A stretch of 64,000 nt of DNA from Anaeroglomus sp964630775 (GCA_964630775.1 CAZVYY010000002.1:140069-204068); one strand, 5' to 3'; counted from the first letter of the stretch, positions 28,498 through 37,981 are shown. Notes: a model not told the origin generated them from the letters alone. Made by a program: numbers and translations.

Positions 28498-29028
28498 ATG
28501 AACCGAAAAGAGCTAAAAAGTGAGCAATTCTTCCGGCTCTATAATGCCGCTCAGAAGCGAATTTACGCATACCTATTGATGTTTGTCCATAATCACAGCG
28601 ATGCCGATGACCTGCTGCAGGAAACGGCCAGTATTCTCTGGGAGCAATTTGACCAGTTTAACCAGGAGGGCAGTTTTGCTGCCTGGGCGATTGGGATTGC
28701 AAGAAATAAAGCTCTGGATTTACTTAAATCCAGGCGTGGTTCCAGGCCTTTGTTTGACGATGAATTTTATAAAGAAATATCAAAATATGCAGAGGCTGAA
28801 TCCGAGAACGCCGACAAGCGGCTCAAAGCGTTGCGGCATTGCATCCAGAAAATGTCGGAGCAAAACCAGCATTTGATTCATTTACGGTTTGACCAGGGGA
28901 TTACGGTTAAAAAATTATCTCAAGCATCCAGATATTCCGCGGATGCAATCTACAAAAAGATGTCTCGGATTTACAGCGTGCTTCATGATTGTATCAATCG
29001 CACCTTATTTGAGTGGGGGCAAATGTGA
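28498..29028 (+). CDS. ECF-type RNA polymerase sigma factor
   Basis: A 176-residue sigma70-family protein related to the one at 21424. Region 2 contains RIYAYLLMFVHNHSDADDLL and WAIGIARNKALDLLKSRRG. Region 4 contains LIHLRFDQGITVKKLSQASR with the HTH ending near residue 160. Its TGA overlaps the first base of the FecR ATG (TGATG), so the two proteins are translationally coupled. Target promoters cannot be identified from this window; the pseudopilin gene at 30817 is the nearest candidate. Confidence 0.88.
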   Translation: MNRKELKSEQFFRLYNAAQKRIYAYLLMFVHNHSDADDLLQETASILWEQFDQFNQEGSFAAWAIGIARNKALDLLKSRRGSRPLFDDEFYKEISKYAEAESENADKRLKALRHCIQKMSEQNQHLIHLRFDQGITVKKLSQASRYSADAIYKKMSRIYSVLHDCINRTLFEWGQM

Positions 29029-30695
29029 TGCCGCAGGAACGGATTGATATTAATGAACTGCTGCTGCGATTGCTGGATAATGATATCAGCGATGAGGGAT
29101 TGTCGTCGTTGAGAGGCTGGGTTAACTCGAGCCCTCGGGCCAAGCAATACTACTGCGAATTTATGGCCGATTACAGTGTCCTTGCACTTGCGGCTGCGCT
29201 GCCCGCAGAGCAGCAGGGGGATTCCTGTTTGGACGACCAGGTTTGGAATCTGTTGTCTGAAGAAGAAAAGACCGCCCCGGCGGTAGAAAAGGCGGCGCCT
29301 GTAAAAGAAAAATCGGCACCTCTGCTTATGCAGAAAGTGATGCCGACTCGAACCGTTCGAACCATCAATAAGACCGCCATATTGACGGCCCTGATCTCCA
29401 GTGCGGCTTTATTCGTAATGATTGTCTGGGTGTATCTGGCTCCCCCCAAACCGTATGCGGTGGCAACGGTCTGGGATTCGATGGATGCCCAATGGTCGTC
29501 CGGCCTGCCGGTTCAATCCGGGACTCGAGTCAGTTCCCACTCCGGGCCGATCCGTCTGACCCACGGTCTTGTGAAGCTCATTACCGATGATCAGGTCGAA
29601 GTGCTGCTGGAAGCGCCAAGCGAATTCGAGTTTGTCTCCGGTTCGGAGGTGATTCTGAGCTTTGGCAAACTGTTTGCCCGGGTGTCTGAAAGAGGCTATG
29701 GTTTCTCGGTTACTACTCGTAATTCAAAAGTCGTGGATTTGGGGACAGAATTCGGTGTTGTCAGTGAGATTGACGGCAACACCCAGGTGCATTTATACAA
29801 AGGCATGGCCAATCTGTTCGCCGGAGAAAAACACCAGAACAAGACCTCGCAGCTTATCTCGGAAGGCTCCGCCCGAATTGTAGATTACAGCAATTCAGAT
29901 GTACATGAAATTCCATTGGAACAACATCTTCTTGTGCGGAATATTGACTCCAGCGCCGGGCTGGTCTGGCGCGGGCAGAATGCGATTCGTCTGGGGGACC
30001 TTCTGCTTGGCGGCAATGGCTTTGGAACGGCTGTACAGCGAACCGTTGAATTTGGTCCGGACTCGTGCGATGTGATTGCATGCGGGCCGGGTTTGTATCA
30101 GCGCGGGCCCGGAAAGCTGGTCCCAATTCACAATGTCCCCTGTATTGACAGTATTTTTGTTCCCGGCAGCGAATCCGGGCCTGTGGTTGTCAGTTCAGGG
30201 GGGCATTGCTTTGCCGAATGTCCGAAAACCAGCGGCTTGTATTATTCCAATATTATCTGTATGAAGGACTGGGCTTTTTTCAGTCCGCTCCAGAAAACCT
30301 TTGAGCGGACCCGAAAACACGACGGTGACTCGGAACTGCTGTATCTGCACAGCAATATCGGCCTGACGGTCGATTTAAATGCGGTGCGCAATCTTGTCCC
30401 GGGTCTTCGTGTCAATTCATTCACCTCGTTTGCCGGGGTGATTCGTATCGGTGAGAATTCCCCGGAATACTCCGAGCTGGATGTGTGGGTTCTGGTGGAT
30501 GGCCGGCTGCGGTCTTCTCGAAAGGCGCTTCGGGCCAATCAGGGTTTTGATATCCAGGTTGATATTGCCGAACAGGACCGCTTTCTGACGCTGATGGTGA
30601 CGGATTCCGGGACTGTGTATGACAAAAACTGGCCGGCCAACCACATGGATACCTGCGGTTTTGCAGAGCCGGTGTTTGGCCTGGCTTGGCCGTAA
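29028..30695 (+). CDS. FecR-domain membrane regulator with C-terminal NPCBM-like carbohydrate-binding domain
   Basis: A 555-residue single-pass protein. The ATG at 29028 is preferred over upstream GTG codons because GGGGG lies 8 bp before it. The cytoplasmic N-domain (1-105) should bind the sigma factor. A helix spans about 108-130 (LTALISSAALFVMIVWVYL). The FecR domain follows (GLVKLITDDQVEVLLEAP, FSVTTRNSKVVDLGTEF, TQVHLYKGMANLFAG). The last 200 residues contain an NPCBM-like sandwich: VNSFTSFAGVIRIG, ELDVWVLVDGRLRSSRKAL, FLTLMVTDSGTVYDKNW. This suggests direct glycan sensing outside the membrane with release of the coupled sigma factor. The domain call rests on motif resemblance. Confidence 0.8.
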   Translation: MPQERIDINELLLRLLDNDISDEGLSSLRGWVNSSPRAKQYYCEFMADYSVLALAAALPAEQQGDSCLDDQVWNLLSEEEKTAPAVEKAAPVKEKSAPLLMQKVMPTRTVRTINKTAILTALISSAALFVMIVWVYLAPPKPYAVATVWDSMDAQWSSGLPVQSGTRVSSHSGPIRLTHGLVKLITDDQVEVLLEAPSEFEFVSGSEVILSFGKLFARVSERGYGFSVTTRNSKVVDLGTEFGVVSEIDGNTQVHLYKGMANLFAGEKHQNKTSQLISEGSARIVDYSNSDVHEIPLEQHLLVRNIDSSAGLVWRGQNAIRLGDLLLGGNGFGTAVQRTVEFGPDSCDVIACGPGLYQRGPGKLVPIHNVPCIDSIFVPGSESGPVVVSSGGHCFAECPKTSGLYYSNIICMKDWAFFSPLQKTFERTRKHDGDSELLYLHSNIGLTVDLNAVRNLVPGLRVNSFTSFAGVIRIGENSPEYSELDVWVLVDGRLRSSRKALRANQGFDIQVDIAEQDRFLTLMVTDSGTVYDKNWPANHMDTCGFAEPVFGLAWP

Positions 30696-30816
30696 TGAAA
30701 CGAACCATGAACAACAGGACGCGATACAATACGCCTCGATTCGGATGTCGGGTCGGGTGAATGATATGAACAATTAAAGGATCAGTGACAAAGAACGACA
30801 CAGAAAGGAGATACCC

Positions 30817-31683
30817 ATGGTATCAAAACGAGGTTTTACATTAATTGAGCTGCTGGTTGTGATTGCAATTATTGCGCTGCTGATGGCGATTATTGTACCG
30901 GCCCTGAAAAATGCCAAGGAATTGGCCTCCGGTTCGGTTTGCCTTGGCAATCAGAAAAACCTGGCCCTTGCATGGACGAACTATTCGGGTGATTATGACT
31001 CCTATCTTGTCGGGGGGTCCAATTACTATTCGGGAACCCGTGCGACACCGTATCGCTGGGTCGAATATCCGCTTATGAGTGACAAACATAATCCCGAACA
31101 GACAGCTCCTGCCACGGAGGCTCAGTATTCACTTGAAACACGAAAGAACGGCATTCGTGCAGGAAGACTGTTTCCTTACACGGAGGACGAAGAATTATAT
31201 CATTGTCCCGGTGATAAAAATTACACAAAGCCGGAGCCTGCCGCAGTGTACCGCAGTTATGCAATTACCGGACTGATGAATGGCGAGGACTTTATCAGCC
31301 GTTCAGGTGGAATTCGCACGCCGATTAACCAATATCGAACGGCTTCCGTTCTTGGGAACAAAACGCTCTATGTTGCCGTCAAAATGTCGGATATTGTATC
31401 GCCGGGCAATAAACATGTCTTTATCGAGGAAGATGTTTCCGCCAAGGGACAAAATGTCAATGCCGGCGGATTTGTTCTCCTGAATCCGTGGTGGTGGGAC
31501 TGGCCGGCTTATTATCATAATGACAGCAGTACCATTGGTTTTGCCGATGGTCATGCCGAACGCCATCGCTGGCAGAATATTAATACCCTGAAGCTGATGC
31601 GAGGTGAAATCACCTCCGATCCGGACGCTGCCAATAACCAGGATTTGAAATGGCTGATTTCCGGTTATCTCCCCATGCGATAA
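30817..31683 (+). CDS. H-X9-DG pseudopilin
   Basis: A 288-residue protein with a prepilin leader (residues 6-22, FTLIELLVVIAIIALL), and the C-terminal signature His234-x9-Asp244-Gly245 (HNDSSTIGFADG). LYHCPGD is shared with the pseudopilin at 13677, and overall the two are close relatives. AGAAAGGAG 7 bp before ATG gives a strong start. It lies 121 bp downstream of the sigma/FecR pair on the same strand and may be under that system. It should be processed by prepilin peptidase and retained in the envelope. Specific role unknown. Confidence 0.85.
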   Translation: MVSKRGFTLIELLVVIAIIALLMAIIVPALKNAKELASGSVCLGNQKNLALAWTNYSGDYDSYLVGGSNYYSGTRATPYRWVEYPLMSDKHNPEQTAPATEAQYSLETRKNGIRAGRLFPYTEDEELYHCPGDKNYTKPEPAAVYRSYAITGLMNGEDFISRSGGIRTPINQYRTASVLGNKTLYVAVKMSDIVSPGNKHVFIEEDVSAKGQNVNAGGFVLLNPWWWDWPAYYHNDSSTIGFADGHAERHRWQNINTLKLMRGEITSDPDAANNQDLKWLISGYLPMR

Positions 31684-31814
31684 TAAGCGTGCGTTAAAAA
31701 GACCATTCAGAATATGTCTCTGCGTCAACGTCGTTTACAGACAAAGATAAGAATATAAATGGAGGCAATGTGTTATAAATGACCGATTAGAGAAAACGGA
31801 TCGTCGCGGCCCAA

Positions 31815-32987
31815 TCATACCCGTGGGGTGTATTTGCCGAAATGTTTCCGAAATTCCCGCAGGCTCATGCCCTTTTCTTTGTAAAAATATCGGGCAATGT
31901 GCTCGATGCCGGTGAATTCCATATCCATCGTAATCTGCTGGATCGAAAGGTCGGTTTCAGCAAGCAGGGTGCAAATATGTCCAATGCGTACCTTCCGGAT
32001 TTCTTTGTGCACGGAATGTCCCCGTGCGGCCATGAATTTCGTGTAAAGATTTCGGCTGGATACTGCGACTTCGCTGGACACGTCCTCTACGGAGATGGAT
32101 TCTTTGAAATGGCTGCGTATAAACACCATCGCCCTGGCCACATCCGGGTCTTCAACGGCCAGGGTATCGGTCGATTGACGTGATACAACATGCGAAGGGG
32201 CGTGAGGGATGATTTGCCCCTTCATTTTCTCGCCCTGCATCAGGCGGTCCAGCAACTGGGCTGCCTCGTACCCGGCCTTTTCCGAGTGCAGGGCCACACT
32301 GGACAGCGGCGGATCGGTCAATTCGCAGATTAACGGGTCGTCATCCACACCCACCACGGCAATCTGCTCGGGCACCGGAATTTGTGCCGATTTGCAGGCT
32401 TCAAGAATCGAACGCCCCATATCATCATTGCAGGCCATAATGCCTGCGGGTTTGGGCAGGGATATCAGCCAGTCGCTTAACCGCTTCCGCTGTTTTTCCG
32501 AGGGGCTGCTGATTTGCTTGACGGAACTCAAGAAATGATCTGCCTGAAACCCTGCTTTTTGAATTCGTTCCGTAAAGCTGCTGTGACGGTGGAGCGACCA
32601 GGCAAGCATTTCAAAGCCGCAGTAAGCAAAGTGTTTAAATCCGCGTTCCAGCAGATGCTCGGCGGCGAGGACGCCGATTTGATCCGCATTGGTCAGAATC
32701 GTCGGGATTTTCGGATGGACCAGAGTCGGGGAGGTAATGATGGGGATTTTCAGGGACAGAAAATCTTCAATCCGCCCCGGTTCCCGCACAATGATGCCGT
32801 CGGCGTTGATTTTTCTCAATTCGGATAGGCGTATTTGGGATTGCCCCTGTCTGCCGTAAAAAGGAGCTTCCCGGTAAAAGCTCCAGGGACCGTGATGCCG
32901 GGAGTATTGTGCAATGCCTCGGATCAGCCCGCGGCCATAGGCATGGGTTGTTTCAATCAGCAAAATGACTTTGGGTGTTCTCTTCAT
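31815..32987 (-). CDS. XylR-type transcriptional regulator (LacI-like sensor plus AraC DNA-binding domain)
   Basis: A 390-residue regulator. The start at 32987 (MKRTPKVILLIETTHAYGRG) is chosen over an upstream ATG because homologous XylR proteins start there; the ribosome site GGCGG is weak. Residues 1-270 are a periplasmic-binding-protein-like sugar sensor (GIIVREPGRIEDFL, HLLERGFKHFAYCGF, AVVGVDDDPLICEL). Residues 285-390 are an AraC double HTH (VEDVSSEVAVSSRNLYTKF; ADTDLS-like second helix; FTGIEHIARYFYKEKGM). It is divergent from the URO-D - rhamnose mutarotase - GH106 operon, so rhamnose or a rhamnoside product is the likely inducer. Direct repeats 21 bp apart lie in the shared upstream region. 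Confidence 0.88.
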   Translation of the reverse strand: MKRTPKVILLIETTHAYGRGLIRGIAQYSRHHGPWSFYREAPFYGRQGQSQIRLSELRKINADGIIVREPGRIEDFLSLKIPIITSPTLVHPKIPTILTNADQIGVLAAEHLLERGFKHFAYCGFEMLAWSLHRHSSFTERIQKAGFQADHFLSSVKQISSPSEKQRKRLSDWLISLPKPAGIMACNDDMGRSILEACKSAQIPVPEQIAVVGVDDDPLICELTDPPLSSVALHSEKAGYEAAQLLDRLMQGEKMKGQIIPHAPSHVVSRQSTDTLAVEDPDVARAMVFIRSHFKESISVEDVSSEVAVSSRNLYTKFMAARGHSVHKEIRKVRIGHICTLLAETDLSIQQITMDMEFTGIEHIARYFYKEKGMSLREFRKHFGKYTPRV

Positions 32988-33056
32988 AAATCCGCCATAA
33001 TCAGGTTCTTCAGACGGCTGCATTCTAAAACAAGAGCCGCCGGCCGGCAATGAAGA

Positions 33057-33120
33057 TTTCTTAAAATGGTGAAATATTTTCTTAATATGGTTTTTCTATA
33101 TAAGTCGCCTGTGTTATGCT
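33057..33120 (+). promoter_or_regulatory. Candidate XylR operator and promoter of the rhamnoside operon
   Basis: Direct repeats TTTCTTAAAATGG (33057-33069) and TTTCTTAATATGG (33078-33090) are exactly 21 bp apart, 12 of 13 bases identical, both followed by T. One base later is TTTTCT (33092-33097), then a 17 bp spacer and TATGCT (33115-33120) preceded by TGT, an extended -10. The layout matches the region at 10421, including the same -35 hexamer. Confidence 0.6.
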
Positions 33121-33173
33121 TTAATCCGTTAAATACAGTATTATCCTGAAATGAAATCCAAAAGGACCGTATT

Positions 33174-34271
33174 GTGAAATCCAAAGAAAGAGTTCAACTG
33201 GCGCTGTCCCGAAAAGGTCTCCCCGACCGCATTCCCATTCAGTTTGATTTATGCAAATCCCTGATTGAGTATTATTCAAAGCAATTTCAGATTAATCGCG
33301 GTTACAGTTGGTCCTATTACGAAGATTTATCCTATCGTATATCTGCCAATGCAATTCGAACCCGTCTGGGCAGCGATTGCGTGGTGGTTGGCGGTACGAT
33401 GGCTGCGGATTTTGTACCTGTCCCCGTGCAGGATGATATCACAATCAACGAGTTCTGCATGAAAATGAAGCCGACACAGCTCTATGTCGAAGTGGTGGAG
33501 CCTCCATTAAAAACAGCAGCCTCGATTCGGGACATCGAAACCTATCGATTTCCGGACCCCAATGCTCCGGGCCGGTTTGACAAAGCGATTCAGGACATTC
33601 AGCGATATGGTAATGATTATTTTGTGATCGGCGACTGTGAGCTGAGTCTGTTTGAGCTGGCCTGGCAGTTGACCGGCCTGGAAACGCATCTGATGGCCAT
33701 GGCGATGCAGGAAGATTGGCTGACGGCCCTGTATGATAAAGTCGAGTATTGGACTACGCAGATTGCTTTGAATCTGACTCGGTTGGGGGTGGACGCCCTG
33801 TGGTTCGGAGAGGATTTGGGGTCGCAGACCTCCACATTGATTTCCCCTGAGATGTGGCGTAAAACATTTAAACATCGCTATATAAGGATGTTTGAACAGG
33901 TTAAAAAAGTCAATCCCAATGTGATTTTTATTATGCATTCAGACGGAGCGGTGGCGCCGCTTCTGGATGATTTTGTCGAAATGGGCATTCAGGTCTATAA
34001 TCCGGTTCAGCCGAATGTCCCCGGCTCGGATCCAAAAGAATTAAAATCCAGATATGGAGATTCTATTTCCTTTTTCGGCGGGATCGATCAGCAGGGGCTT
34101 CTGCCGGCAGGGGATGTTAATGCGATTCGACAGGAGATTCGGTACCGCTGTGAAGTGCTGGGTGCCAATGGAGGATATCTGCTGGCCCCGGCCCATATCC
34201 TGCAGGCGGATGTCACGCCGGAAACGATTCAAGTGATGATTGATGCCGCTCGTGAATTTGGGCAATATTAA
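33174..34271 (+). CDS. URO-D family protein, first gene of the rhamnoside operon
   Basis: A 365-residue cytoplasmic protein starting at GTG (AAAGGA upstream). URO-D barrel motifs: DRIPIQFDLCKSLIEYY, YFVIGDCELSLFELAWQLTG, ALWFGEDLGSQTSTLISP, IFIMHSDGAVAPLLDDF, YNPVQPNVPGSDPKELKS and FFGGIDQQGLLPAGD. It aligns with the copy at window start over the last 190 residues, but HSCG is replaced by HSDG and the following Cys by Pro/Asn. The zinc ligands of MtaA-type enzymes are therefore absent. It is 50 bp upstream of rhamnose mutarotase. The reaction is unknown; a sugar-linked role is inferred from context. Confidence 0.8.
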   Translation: MKSKERVQLALSRKGLPDRIPIQFDLCKSLIEYYSKQFQINRGYSWSYYEDLSYRISANAIRTRLGSDCVVVGGTMAADFVPVPVQDDITINEFCMKMKPTQLYVEVVEPPLKTAASIRDIETYRFPDPNAPGRFDKAIQDIQRYGNDYFVIGDCELSLFELAWQLTGLETHLMAMAMQEDWLTALYDKVEYWTTQIALNLTRLGVDALWFGEDLGSQTSTLISPEMWRKTFKHRYIRMFEQVKKVNPNVIFIMHSDGAVAPLLDDFVEMGIQVYNPVQPNVPGSDPKELKSRYGDSISFFGGIDQQGLLPAGDVNAIRQEIRYRCEVLGANGGYLLAPAHILQADVTPETIQVMIDAAREFGQY

Positions 34272-34321
34272 CAATACGACAAAACGACAGACTATCGTGT
34301 ACTTTTTTAGTGAGGCAAACA

Positions 34322-34693
34322 ATGAAAAAAGAGACTGTGGATAAAGATTCAAAGCATGGGGGAAATCAGGAGAACCTGCTGTGCCGCAATGCGTTTAAAA
34401 TGAAGCTCAAACCCGGTTTTGCGGCCGAGTACAAACGCCGGCACGATGCAATCTGGCCGGAGCTGAGCCAGGTGTTGAAAAAGGCTGGCGTCTCGGATTA
34501 CAGCATTTATCTGGATGAAGAGACGAACACCCTGTTTGCTTTTCAGAAACTGGCCCCCGGCCATACGGCCCATGATTTGCCCAAAGACCCGGTTGTCCGG
34601 AAATGGTGGGATTATATGTCCGATATTATGGAATACAACCCGGACCATACGCCGGTGGCGATTTCTCTGCATGAAATGTTTCACATGGATTAG
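34322..34693 (+). CDS. rhaM: L-rhamnose mutarotase
   Basis: A 123-residue protein of the RhaM/RhaU family, which interconverts alpha and beta anomers of L-rhamnose. The family core is clear: FKMKLKPGFAAEYKRRHDAI (His in RRH), WPELSQVLKKAGVSDYSIYL, ETNTLFAFQKL, WWDYMSDIMEYNPDHTP and ending LHEMFHMD. It carries about 20 extra N-terminal residues compared with the 104-residue E. coli protein. GAGG 6 bp before the ATG at 34322 sets the start. Its position between URO-D and a GH106-like enzyme identifies L-rhamnose as the sugar handled by this operon. Confidence 0.9.
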   Translation: MKKETVDKDSKHGGNQENLLCRNAFKMKLKPGFAAEYKRRHDAIWPELSQVLKKAGVSDYSIYLDEETNTLFAFQKLAPGHTAHDLPKDPVVRKWWDYMSDIMEYNPDHTPVAISLHEMFHMD

Positions 34694-34731
34694 ACAGAAT
34701 CTGACGAAAACAAAGATTAAGGTATAAAACG

Positions 34732-37700
34732 ATGAAGCGAATGATAATGTCTGGTTGGTTAGCGGGTCTGCTTTTATCAGCCTCTTTACCTGCGGCGGAA
34801 ACGAATCCCGCCGGGAATCCTCCCAACTGGGGACAGCGTAAATCGGTCTCGTGGGAGGTTTTGACGCAGGATTTCAAGAATCCTGATATGATTTATGCGC
34901 CGTTTATCTTCTGGTTCTGGGATGAACCGCTCAATGCCGACAAAATGGCCGAGATGTCGCGGGTCATGTGTTCCGAGGGATTCAGTCCCGGCTATGCCCA
35001 TGCCCGCAATTCGATGGTCGGGACACCCGATCTGCCGGATGAAGAATGGCTGGGCAATAAATGGTTTGATGCCTTTGGCAGTGCACTGAAAGAGGCGGAA
35101 AAACATAATAACTATTTGGGTTATTGTGATGAATACTGGTGGCCCAGCTTTCAGGCCCATGGGCGCGTGCTCAAACAGTATCCGGAACTGAAAGCCGAAT
35201 CCCTGAACTGGCAGATTATCAAGGCCGCAGGGGGGGCGGAAGTCCAGGTGCCGGCCTCATTCTTTGCCGTTGCCGCACAGGTGGACAGCCCCGATGGAAA
35301 AAAGCTGCCGCGCGAGCCGCTGTATGGTACCTGGATTTGGCATCCGGATGCCCAGCCCGATGCGCATACCTGCTGGTTCCGCAGGGTGTTTGACATACCC
35401 CAGGGCAAGACGGTTACTGCCGCAAAAATGATCATGACCGCTGATAACGCTTTTATCCTGTATGTCAATGGGCAGCGAATTGGCGAAAGCACTGTCTGGA
35501 TGAACGCCTCATCCTTTGATCTGAGCAGGGTGCTCACGGCAGGCAAAAATGTCCTCGCTGTCGAGGCTAAAAATGTTGATGGGCCGTTTGGACTGATTGC
35601 GGGGATGGCTGCGGAATTGGACGACGGAACGGCTCTGGAGATTCGTTCCGACAAGACCTGGCTTGCTTCGCTTTCCCCATCTGAGGGTTTTGAGCGTCCC
35701 GGGTATGATGCATCCGCATGGGCATCTGTCAAAGAGATTGCCGCTGCCGGTGCCGGCCCGTGGAATTCCATCGGCAACTTTGAGCAGCCCGCGACGATTC
35801 TGAGTAAGACCGTCCAGATTATTGGTTCGGGGCAGGCTTTTACATGGAAGGCACCTCGGGATGGGACGTGGCAAATCTATGTCTTCAACACATATCACGC
35901 CCCCGGCATGGATGGCGGGGCTGTCAATACGATTGATGACCGCCTTGGCAATGCCTTTATCGAGATTGCCCTGGAACCCTATGCCCGGCGTTTGGGCGAC
36001 AAACTCGGCAAATCCATCCCCGGCGACTTTATCGACAATGAAGGCGATTACGGCAGGGGGCTGGCCTGGTCCGATGCACTGGACAGGCAATTCAGGCAGC
36101 GGTACGGACAAGACATCCGTCTGGCCATGCCGCTGATGGTGAATCAGGACGCCGAAGGGCTTTACGCACGGGTGCGCTGGCAATGGTTTGATCTTGTGTC
36201 GGACCTGTATGCCGACAATTTCCGTGCCATCACGGATTGGCACGAAAAGCGCGGCATGTACACCACGGCCCACGTCTGGGAAGAAGGCCTGCCTCCGCAA
36301 ATCAACGCCGTCGGCGACCACATGAAAATCCTGCGGGCCTTGACCATGCCAGGCCAGGACTGTCTGGGAAGAAAACCGCTTCGCGTGCATGATTTCAAGG
36401 AAATCGAGTCGGTCGCGGAATTCGGCAATGTGCGTGCGGCTACCGAACTGATGGGTGCCGGTGCCTTCGAGGGCAAACCCTGGGGAACGTTTAATCCGGT
36501 TTTCCTGAAGCAGGCGGTCAACTCCATTACCGCCTGGGGTATGAGTCACGTGATCCCTCACGGCGTATTCACAACCCGCAAACTGACCAGCAACCCCTGG
36601 CCGCCGGACTGGTATTCGGACAATCCGATGTATCCTTATCTGGACCGCTGGACGGATTTTACCCGGCGCGCCAGCTACATCAACTCCATGGGATGTGCCG
36701 TCCCCGATGTACTCCTGTATAATCCCATGGAATCGGCGTGGATTAACGCTGATGCCGCAGTGCTGGATGCAGAAATGTGGTCCATGCCGGAAAATAATCC
36801 GGGCGGCAAACGAATCAATGCAATGGATAAGGCCTATTCAGCGGCCATCGATGAACTGACTGAGGCTCGCATCGAATTTCTGATTGGCGACCGGTATTAT
36901 CTCAATCAGATGGAGGTGAAAAACGGCCTGCTGGTTCGGGGTGAGTTTGCATTCCGGACGCTGGTTCTTCCGCCGCTGGATATCCTGACGCTGGAGGCCG
37001 CACGGAAGATGGTTGATTTTGCGAAGGCCGGCGGCCGGGTTTATGCACTGGGTGAACTGCCTGCCGCATCGGCAGAAAACGGCATGAACGATCCGGCTAT
37101 GAAGCAATTGATGGATACCTTGAAAACACTGCCGGTCTTCTCGACCTGTCCGGATGGCCTGAAGTCCGCAATCACCAAGGAAGCAGCAGGACTGGAAAGT
37201 CCGGTCAAATTTACGTCCGGCCGGTTTACGATGCTTCAGCACAGACGGCGCATTAACGGCAGGGACTTTTTCTGGCTGGCCAATAATACCGAACAGCAGC
37301 AAAATTGCCAGGTCCTGATTCACGGCGTCAAAGGCGCCGCTTCGATATGGGATTGCGAAAACGGGCAAGTCCGGCCGGTTACTTCAAGAGACGCTGCCGA
37401 CGGAAGCAGGCTGACACTCCGTTTCAAGCCGCTGGAAGCCTACTGGCTGGTATTGGACCCTGCGCGGCCTGCCAAAGAAGTCCCGGCAGAACCTGACATG
37501 AAGCCTGTTTTCACCGTTGCCGGCCCGTGGAAAGTCGTCTTTGATGCCAAAGTCCAGCCGACCATGGAGTTTCCCTCGACACCGCCTGTCGAATTTGTAA
37601 AGGGTGTCGAAAAGCCCCTCGAAGACTGGAAAGCCTGGGTCACAGAAAAATTCAGCGGTCTGATGGATTACTCCAAAACCATCCATGTGGATAACGTGGA

Positions 37701-37932
37701 CAAGCCGATGTACCTGGATTTGGGCAAGGTCTGTCACGCAGCCGAAGTCTGGGTCAACGGCAAGCCGGTTGGAATCAGGCTCTGGGGGCCGTATGTCTAT
37801 GACATTAGCGATACGCTCCGCCCTGGAACCAACGAAATCCGCGTTCGCGTCGCCAACCTCATCAATAACAGTTATGGAGATAGTGAGGAATCAGGATTGT
37901 TCGGCCCGGTTGTTGTGAAGACGATTGATTGA
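34732..37932 (+). CDS. Secreted GH106-like glycoside hydrolase (probable alpha-L-rhamnosidase)
   Basis: A 1066-residue exported protein (signal peptide about 1-22, ending PAA). The catalytic part begins PFIFWFWDEPLNADKMAEM and HARNSMVG, then YCDEYWWPSF. A jelly-roll insert (about 195-300, CWFRRVFDIPQGKTV; NAFILYVNGQRIGES) interrupts it. The barrel resumes with DFIDNEGDYG, HVWEEGLPPQ and SHVIPHGVFTTRK. A C-terminal beta-sandwich (MYLDLGKVCHAAEVWVNGK) is typical of GH2/GH106-like enzymes. GH106 enzymes remove terminal L-rhamnose from pectic glycans. The rhamnose mutarotase gene 38 bp upstream supports that substrate. A related but unclassified glycosidase family cannot be excluded. Confidence 0.72.
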   Translation: MKRMIMSGWLAGLLLSASLPAAETNPAGNPPNWGQRKSVSWEVLTQDFKNPDMIYAPFIFWFWDEPLNADKMAEMSRVMCSEGFSPGYAHARNSMVGTPDLPDEEWLGNKWFDAFGSALKEAEKHNNYLGYCDEYWWPSFQAHGRVLKQYPELKAESLNWQIIKAAGGAEVQVPASFFAVAAQVDSPDGKKLPREPLYGTWIWHPDAQPDAHTCWFRRVFDIPQGKTVTAAKMIMTADNAFILYVNGQRIGESTVWMNASSFDLSRVLTAGKNVLAVEAKNVDGPFGLIAGMAAELDDGTALEIRSDKTWLASLSPSEGFERPGYDASAWASVKEIAAAGAGPWNSIGNFEQPATILSKTVQIIGSGQAFTWKAPRDGTWQIYVFNTYHAPGMDGGAVNTIDDRLGNAFIEIALEPYARRLGDKLGKSIPGDFIDNEGDYGRGLAWSDALDRQFRQRYGQDIRLAMPLMVNQDAEGLYARVRWQWFDLVSDLYADNFRAITDWHEKRGMYTTAHVWEEGLPPQINAVGDHMKILRALTMPGQDCLGRKPLRVHDFKEIESVAEFGNVRAATELMGAGAFEGKPWGTFNPVFLKQAVNSITAWGMSHVIPHGVFTTRKLTSNPWPPDWYSDNPMYPYLDRWTDFTRRASYINSMGCAVPDVLLYNPMESAWINADAAVLDAEMWSMPENNPGGKRINAMDKAYSAAIDELTEARIEFLIGDRYYLNQMEVKNGLLVRGEFAFRTLVLPPLDILTLEAARKMVDFAKAGGRVYALGELPAASAENGMNDPAMKQLMDTLKTLPVFSTCPDGLKSAITKEAAGLESPVKFTSGRFTMLQHRRRINGRDFFWLANNTEQQQNCQVLIHGVKGAASIWDCENGQVRPVTSRDAADGSRLTLRFKPLEAYWLVLDPARPAKEVPAEPDMKPVFTVAGPWKVVFDAKVQPTMEFPSTPPVEFVKGVEKPLEDWKAWVTEKFSGLMDYSKTIHVDNVDKPMYLDLGKVCHAAEVWVNGKPVGIRLWGPYVYDISDTLRPGTNEIRVRVANLINNSYGDSEESGLFGPVVVKTID

Positions 37933-37981
37933 CAGAAATCATCCAAAGGCCTATTGGCCCGTAAGCAATATGCCCCCAGAA

